64,000 bases of DNA from UBA5239 sp040391785 (GTDB lineage: Bacteria > Verrucomicrobiota > Lentisphaeria > Victivallales > Victivallaceae). Made by a program: the position numbers and the translations under genes. Within the stretch, counting starts at the first letter, position 1, and every line of letters begins with the position of its first letter. This document shows, one piece after another, positions 60,680 to 64,000 of this stretch. A model generated the notes under the pieces. The model ran no database searches and was not told where the DNA came from. It saw only the letters and a program-made list of their open reading frames with translations. Location of the stretch: positions 1 to 64,000 of the forward strand of contig JBEBXH010000007.1 in the NCBI GenBank assembly GCA_040391785.1, in the 5' to 3' direction.

Positions 60680-62680
60680 ATGTTGCTGATCAAGCAGGTA
60701 AAGAAGCGAGACGGACGAATTGTCGATTTTGAACCGGAAAGAATTACCCTGGCGATCGGCAAGGCACTGAAAGCCGCCGGCACCGACGACCAGAAACTGG
60801 GCAAGCTTTCCGAAACCCTCTGCGACGATGTGCTCAAAGGACTTGAGAAGAAGAATTTCAATGAAACCGTGATCCCCGGCATCGAAGATATTCAGGACCT
60901 GGTTGAGCATGCTTTTATCAAGCGCGGCCTTTCCAAGGCGGCCAAGCTCTACATCCTCTACCGCGCCCAGCATGACAAAATGCGCGAGGGCAAAAAACTG
61001 ATGATGGACGTGCAGGAACTCGTTTCCTCGTACCTCGACCAGAACGACTGGCGCGTAAATGAAAACTCGAACTCCGGTTACTCCTACGCAAGTCTGCTCA
61101 ACCACGTCAGCGGCACGGTCATCGCCCGCTACGCACTGTCGAACATGTATCCCAATGAAATAGCCGAGGCCCACACCGAGGGCGATTTCCATTTGCATGA
61201 CCTCTCCTGCGGGATCGTCGGGTACTGTGCCGGCTGGAGTTTGCGCCAGCTGCTGACGGATGGTTTCCGCGGCCGCGGCGGCCGGGCCAGCGCCTCGCCC
61301 GCCAAGCATTTCGACACCGCGGTCGGGCAGATCGTCAATTTCCTCTCCACACTGCAGACCGAGTGGGCCGGAGCCCAGGCGTTCAGCTCGTTCGATACCC
61401 TGCTGGCGCCGTTTGTGCGTGCCGACAAGCTCGATTACCAGGAAGTGCGGCAGGTCGTGCAGCAGTTGGTTTTCGGGCTGAACATCGCCAGCCGCTGGGG
61501 TCAGACGCCGTTCACCAACCTGACCTTTGACTGGACCGTGCCGGATGACCTGAAGGACAGTCCGGTGATCATCGGCGGCAAGCTCGTCGACGGTACCCGC
61601 TACGGCGATTATCAGGTCGAAATGGACATGATCAACAAGGCGTTTCTTGAGGTCATGAGCAACGGCGACCGCGACGGCCGTATTTTCACTTTCCCGATCC
61701 CGACCTACAACATCACCCGCGATTTCAACTGGGAAACGGAAAATGCCCAGCTGCTCTTTGAAGTCACCGGCAAATATGGCCTGCCTTATTTCCAGAACTT
61801 CATCAACAGCGAGTTGAACCCCGGCGACGTCCGCAGCATGTGCTGCCGCCTCCAGATGGATATCCGTGAGCTCCGCAACAAAACCGGCGGCCTTTTCGGC
61901 GCCGGCGAACAGACCGGCTCCATCGGCGTGGTCACCATCAATATGCCGCGCCTCGGCTATGTCTCCAAGGACAAGACCGAGTTCTTCGCCCGCCTCGACC
62001 GCCTGATGCGCCTAGGGATGGAATCGCTCGAAATCAAGCGCAAAGTGGTGCAGCGCCACCTCGATGGCGACCTGCTGCCCTATACCAAAACGTATCTCGG
62101 CACGCTGAAAAACCATTTCAGCACCATCGGCCTGGTCGGTTTGAACGAAGCCTGCCTGAACTTCCTCGGCTGCTCGATCTGCGACAAGGAAGGTTCGGAT
62201 TTTGCGCTCGAAGTGCTTGATTTCATGCGCGGCCGGATTGCCGATTTCCAGCAGGAAACCGGTCACATCTACAACCTCGAAGCGACCCCGGCCGAAGGCA
62301 CCAGTTTCCGCCTTGCCCGGATCGACCGCAAGAAATTCCCGAGCATCATCTGCGCCGGCGATTCGAATCCGTATTACACGAATTCGTCGCAGTTGCCGGT
62401 GGGCTATACCGACGACCTTTTTGAAGCGATCGACCTGCAGGAACCGCTACAGTGCAAATACACCGGCGGCACCGTTTTCCACGCGTTCCTCGGCGAGCGT
62501 ATTGAGGACCACAAGCAGGTGGCCGACCTGGTCAAGCGGGTCTGTTACCGCTCGAAAATGCCGTATTTCACGCTGACGCCGTCGTTCAGCATCTGCCCGG
62601 TGCACGGTTACATCCCGGGCGCTCACGGCGAGTGCCCGCTGGAATCACCGGAAGAAGAAAACAAAGTCGTCGGAGAATAA
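60680..62680 (+). CDS. nrdD: Anaerobic (class III) ribonucleotide reductase large chain, lacking its glycyl-radical tail
   Basis: A 666-residue protein after GGAGGGG. Residues ~1-95 are the ATP cone (IKQVKKRDGRIVDFEPERIT); the barrel follows (HDLSCGIVGYCAGWSLRQLL, SMCCRLQMDIRELRNKTGG, NEACLNFLGCSICDKEGSDF). It reduces NTPs to dNTPs under anoxia. The C-terminus reads FSICPVHGYIPGAHGECP, then LESPEEENKVVGE and a stop. Family members continue with a fourth zinc Cys and RVxGY carrying the glycyl radical; both are missing here but are encoded by the separate gene 62855-62995. Controlled by the NrdR-like boxes upstream. Confidence 0.93.
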   Translation: MLLIKQVKKRDGRIVDFEPERITLAIGKALKAAGTDDQKLGKLSETLCDDVLKGLEKKNFNETVIPGIEDIQDLVEHAFIKRGLSKAAKLYILYRAQHDKMREGKKLMMDVQELVSSYLDQNDWRVNENSNSGYSYASLLNHVSGTVIARYALSNMYPNEIAEAHTEGDFHLHDLSCGIVGYCAGWSLRQLLTDGFRGRGGRASASPAKHFDTAVGQIVNFLSTLQTEWAGAQAFSSFDTLLAPFVRADKLDYQEVRQVVQQLVFGLNIASRWGQTPFTNLTFDWTVPDDLKDSPVIIGGKLVDGTRYGDYQVEMDMINKAFLEVMSNGDRDGRIFTFPIPTYNITRDFNWETENAQLLFEVTGKYGLPYFQNFINSELNPGDVRSMCCRLQMDIRELRNKTGGLFGAGEQTGSIGVVTINMPRLGYVSKDKTEFFARLDRLMRLGMESLEIKRKVVQRHLDGDLLPYTKTYLGTLKNHFSTIGLVGLNEACLNFLGCSICDKEGSDFALEVLDFMRGRIADFQQETGHIYNLEATPAEGTSFRLARIDRKKFPSIICAGDSNPYYTNSSQLPVGYTDDLFEAIDLQEPLQCKYTGGTVFHAFLGERIEDHKQVADLVKRVCYRSKMPYFTLTPSFSICPVHGYIPGAHGECPLESPEEENKVVGE

Positions 62681-62854
62681 GTAATTCAGGAACAAACGGT
62701 CAGCGGACCACCCGCCGCCGGCCGTAAAAAAATAACATTGCCGTGGATTCGCGCGAGTTTGGCAAGCTGAGGCTGATTCTGGGCCGGAAGCTCCTTCAGC
62801 GGGACAAGCAAACGGAAATACACGGCGAAAAATCAAAACAAGGAGAAGAGGAAA

Positions 62855-62995
62855 ATGGCAAAGTGTGGCGAAAAGACAGAAGTGTACAGCAGAGTATGTG
62901 GTTACTTCCGGCCTGTGACGAATTGGAACAAAGGAAAACGCGAAGAATTCAAAGATCGCAAAACCTACGCCGCTGAATGCGAATGCAAAAAATGA
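62855..62995 (+). CDS. Separate 46-residue glycyl-radical domain of class III ribonucleotide reductase
   Basis: MAKCGEKTEVYSRVCGYFRP, continuing VTNWNKGKREEFKDRKTYAA, is the C-terminal end of NrdD: RVCGY holds the Gly that becomes a radical, and WNKGKREEF...RKTY is the conserved tail. KCG supplies the Cys missing from the end of nrdD. The gene has its own strong AAGGAG 9 nt before the ATG. It is in the same frame as nrdD but separated by TAA 62678, TGA 62768 and TGA 62774. It must dock on the large chain and be activated by NrdG. A 10-bp-arm terminator overlaps its stop codon. Confidence 0.85.
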   Translation: MAKCGEKTEVYSRVCGYFRPVTNWNKGKREEFKDRKTYAAECECKK

Positions 62996-63010
62996 GCACA
63001 GCTCATTTTT
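62988..63010. terminator. Terminator overlapping the stop of the glycyl-radical gene
   Basis: AAAAATGAGC-ACA-GCTCATTTTT: 10-bp perfect arms, 3-nt loop, A-run before and T-run after, so it could work in both directions. The TGA stop lies in the left arm. Confidence 0.8.
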
Positions 63011-63011
63011 G

Positions 63012-63196
63012 AGTTAAGAGTTAAGAATGAAGAGTTAAGAGTTGGTTCTGCTCTTCATTCGGAACTTTAACTCACACCATCGGGGCGGGCGAATTTTCAA
63101 CCCGCCTTTTTTTGAAATTACTATTCTTTTATACTGCGTCAAGCTCCATGCACAAGAGTTTCTCAACTCTTAATTTTTAACTCTTAACTCTTAACT
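63012..63196. repeat. Inverted AGTTAAG heptamer arrays flanking a terminator
   Basis: AGTTAAG is repeated at 63012-63025 and 63033-63039; the complement CTTAACT is repeated at 63183-63196 with related sequence from 63161. The two arrays could pair over about 34 bp around the intervening 115 bp. The right array ends 4 bp before the nrdG start, as the plus-strand array at 21113-21133 ends 1 bp before a start codon. Confidence 0.6.
63084..63113 (+). terminator. Rho-independent terminator between the glycyl-radical gene and nrdG
   Basis: GGCGGG (63084-63089) and CCCGCC (63101-63106) with an 11-nt loop and seven T. As the second terminator in 130 bp, it suggests nrdG is transcribed separately or by attenuated read-through. 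Confidence 0.85.
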
Positions 63197-63200
63197 GATT

Positions 63201-63944
63201 ATGATTGTTCGGGGATTACAACCTTTTTCGATGCTGGATTTTCCGGGAAAGTTCAGTTGCATCGTATTTGTGGGCGGCTGCAATTTCCGCTGTCCATACT
63301 GTCACAATCCGAGTCTGGTGTTCGATCCGGAGAGCCAGCCGGAGGTGACGCGCGAATATTTCTTTGATTTTCTGTCGAGGCGGCAGGGCCGTCTGGACGG
63401 AGTGGTGATTTCGGGCGGGGAGCCGACGCTGCATGCCGGCTTGCCCGGTTTCGTGGAAATGATTAAAAACATGGAATTCATGATCAAGCTCGATACCAAC
63501 GGCACCAATCCGGAAATGGTACGGCGGATTCATGAGGCAAATGCCATCGATTATATCGCCATCGACTACAAAGCGCCGGCCGCGAAATACGGCATGGTGA
63601 CGCGGAATCCGGAGCTTGCCAAACTGGTGCACCGGACGATCCGTTATGCGGCGGAGCAGGGCATTCCGTTGGAGATGCGCACAACGGTGCATCGCGATCT
63701 GCTGGGGATTGAGGATTTCCGTCAGATGCGGCGCGAGCTGGATGAATTGGGTGCGACGCGCTGGTATTTGCAGCAGTTCAATACGACCTCGCCGGAGCTG
63801 ATCGATGATTCGCTGCTCGGGCGGCCGACTTATACGGATATGGAACTGCTGGATATAGCCGATGCCCTGGGCGGAGAAACCTATGCGCGCGGCCTGAGCG
63901 GTTCGCTGCTCAAACACCGCGGCGTAGTCAAAGTCAACAATTAA
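63201..63944 (+). CDS. nrdG: Anaerobic ribonucleotide reductase activating protein (radical SAM)
   Basis: A 247-residue protein. GGCNFRCPYCHNPSLV carries the CX3CX2C cluster motif (Cys27, Cys31, Cys34) that binds 4Fe-4S and SAM; SGGEPTLHAG is the GGE motif. LDFPGKFSCIVFVGG at the start is typical of NrdG/PflA-like activases. It is longer than the ~155-residue E. coli NrdG and resembles the longer activases of strict anaerobes. It should generate the glycyl radical on the 46-residue protein 62855-62995. It follows two terminators; only a poor promoter is visible. No features are seen in 63945-64000. Confidence 0.9.
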   Translation: MIVRGLQPFSMLDFPGKFSCIVFVGGCNFRCPYCHNPSLVFDPESQPEVTREYFFDFLSRRQGRLDGVVISGGEPTLHAGLPGFVEMIKNMEFMIKLDTNGTNPEMVRRIHEANAIDYIAIDYKAPAAKYGMVTRNPELAKLVHRTIRYAAEQGIPLEMRTTVHRDLLGIEDFRQMRRELDELGATRWYLQQFNTTSPELIDDSLLGRPTYTDMELLDIADALGGETYARGLSGSLLKHRGVVKVNN

Positions 63945-64000
63945 TTTCGGTTTCTCGTTGAGCCGGCGGGCAGGCAGAACGGCATACCGTCTTTCGCCGT

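Noticed and set aside
62639..62860. Self-splicing intron or translational bypass joining nrdD to the radical domain
   Set aside because: The excision would be in frame, but no group I or group II core, exon-pairing or bypass signals were seen, and the small gene has its own AAGGAG and ATG. Kept only as a test in the main finding.
62743..62976. 77-codon ORF covering the glycyl-radical gene in another frame
   Set aside because: The overlapping 46-codon frame encodes an unmistakable NrdD tail with a strong ribosome-binding site; this frame shows no recognisable protein.
63112..63135. Promoter for nrdG (TTGAAA and TATACT)
   Set aside because: The boxes are only 12 bp apart, too close for a sigma-70 promoter.
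1..64000. CRISPR arrays, insertion sequences with transposase, prophage
   Set aside because: No regularly spaced repeats, no transposase or integrase motifs and no phage structural genes were found on reading both strands.

Overview
The window looks like a chromosome segment of an anaerobic, polysaccharide-degrading bacterium of the Lentisphaerae (Victivallis-like). The evidence is eight separate genes for pseudopilin-like proteins with an N-terminal methylation motif and an H-X9-D[G/M] motif, many secreted carbohydrate-active proteins (DUF4838, DUF4091, GH84-like, right-handed beta-helix, CBM9-like), a class III (oxygen-sensitive) ribonucleotide reductase with its activase, and one transcription factor per carbohydrate locus. 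No rRNA, tRNA, CRISPR array, transposase or phage gene was seen. The taxonomic placement is inference from gene content.

Layout. 1-565: start of a YifB/ComM gene, then a MITE-like repeat. 844-5826: promoter, pseudopilin, two beta-helix proteins and a TIM-barrel-like protein. 5827-11164 (leftward): lipoprotein; then ROK-like regulator, pseudopilin, two clan-A-like glycosidases and a glycerophosphodiesterase. 11380-15125: IclR regulator and three tandem 4Fe-4S proteins, closed by a terminator. 15194-23195: two tandem LacI + pseudopilin units, the second followed by two GH84/CBM9 enzymes. 23179-27851 (leftward): heparinase-like protein, then rpoD-rpsU, where the sigma factor has a ~320-residue Lys/Ala/Pro-rich extension. 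28052-30098: phenylacetate-CoA ligase and a methyltransferase. 30093-40804 (leftward): three regulators with their cassettes (DUF4838; beta-helix, M14 peptidase, sugar isomerase). 41264-44710 (leftward): YtrA-type GntR regulator with an ABC exporter. 44918-54833: GHL10 hydrolase, arfB, GntR-pseudopilin-DUF4838 cassette, M42 peptidase, holA and a CDF transporter. 54837-59601 (leftward): GntR-pseudopilin-DUF4091 cassette. 59985-63944: a small membrane protein and the nrdD/nrdG region.

Two themes stand out. First, a repeated cassette of regulator, pseudopilin and secreted glycan-active proteins, each driven by a near-consensus promoter of the form TATTGAC-16/17-TATAAT with candidate operators over the promoter. 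This resembles a lineage-specific counterpart of polysaccharide utilisation loci, with the pseudopilin as the constant partner. Second, the anaerobic ribonucleotide reductase appears split: the nrdD ORF stops inside the zinc-knuckle region and the glycyl-radical tail is encoded by a separate 46-codon gene with its own ribosome-binding site.

Start sites were moved downstream of the longest ORF in many cases, where a signal peptide, ribosome-binding site or promoter position supported it. All functional calls come from reading motifs by eye; no database search was run.
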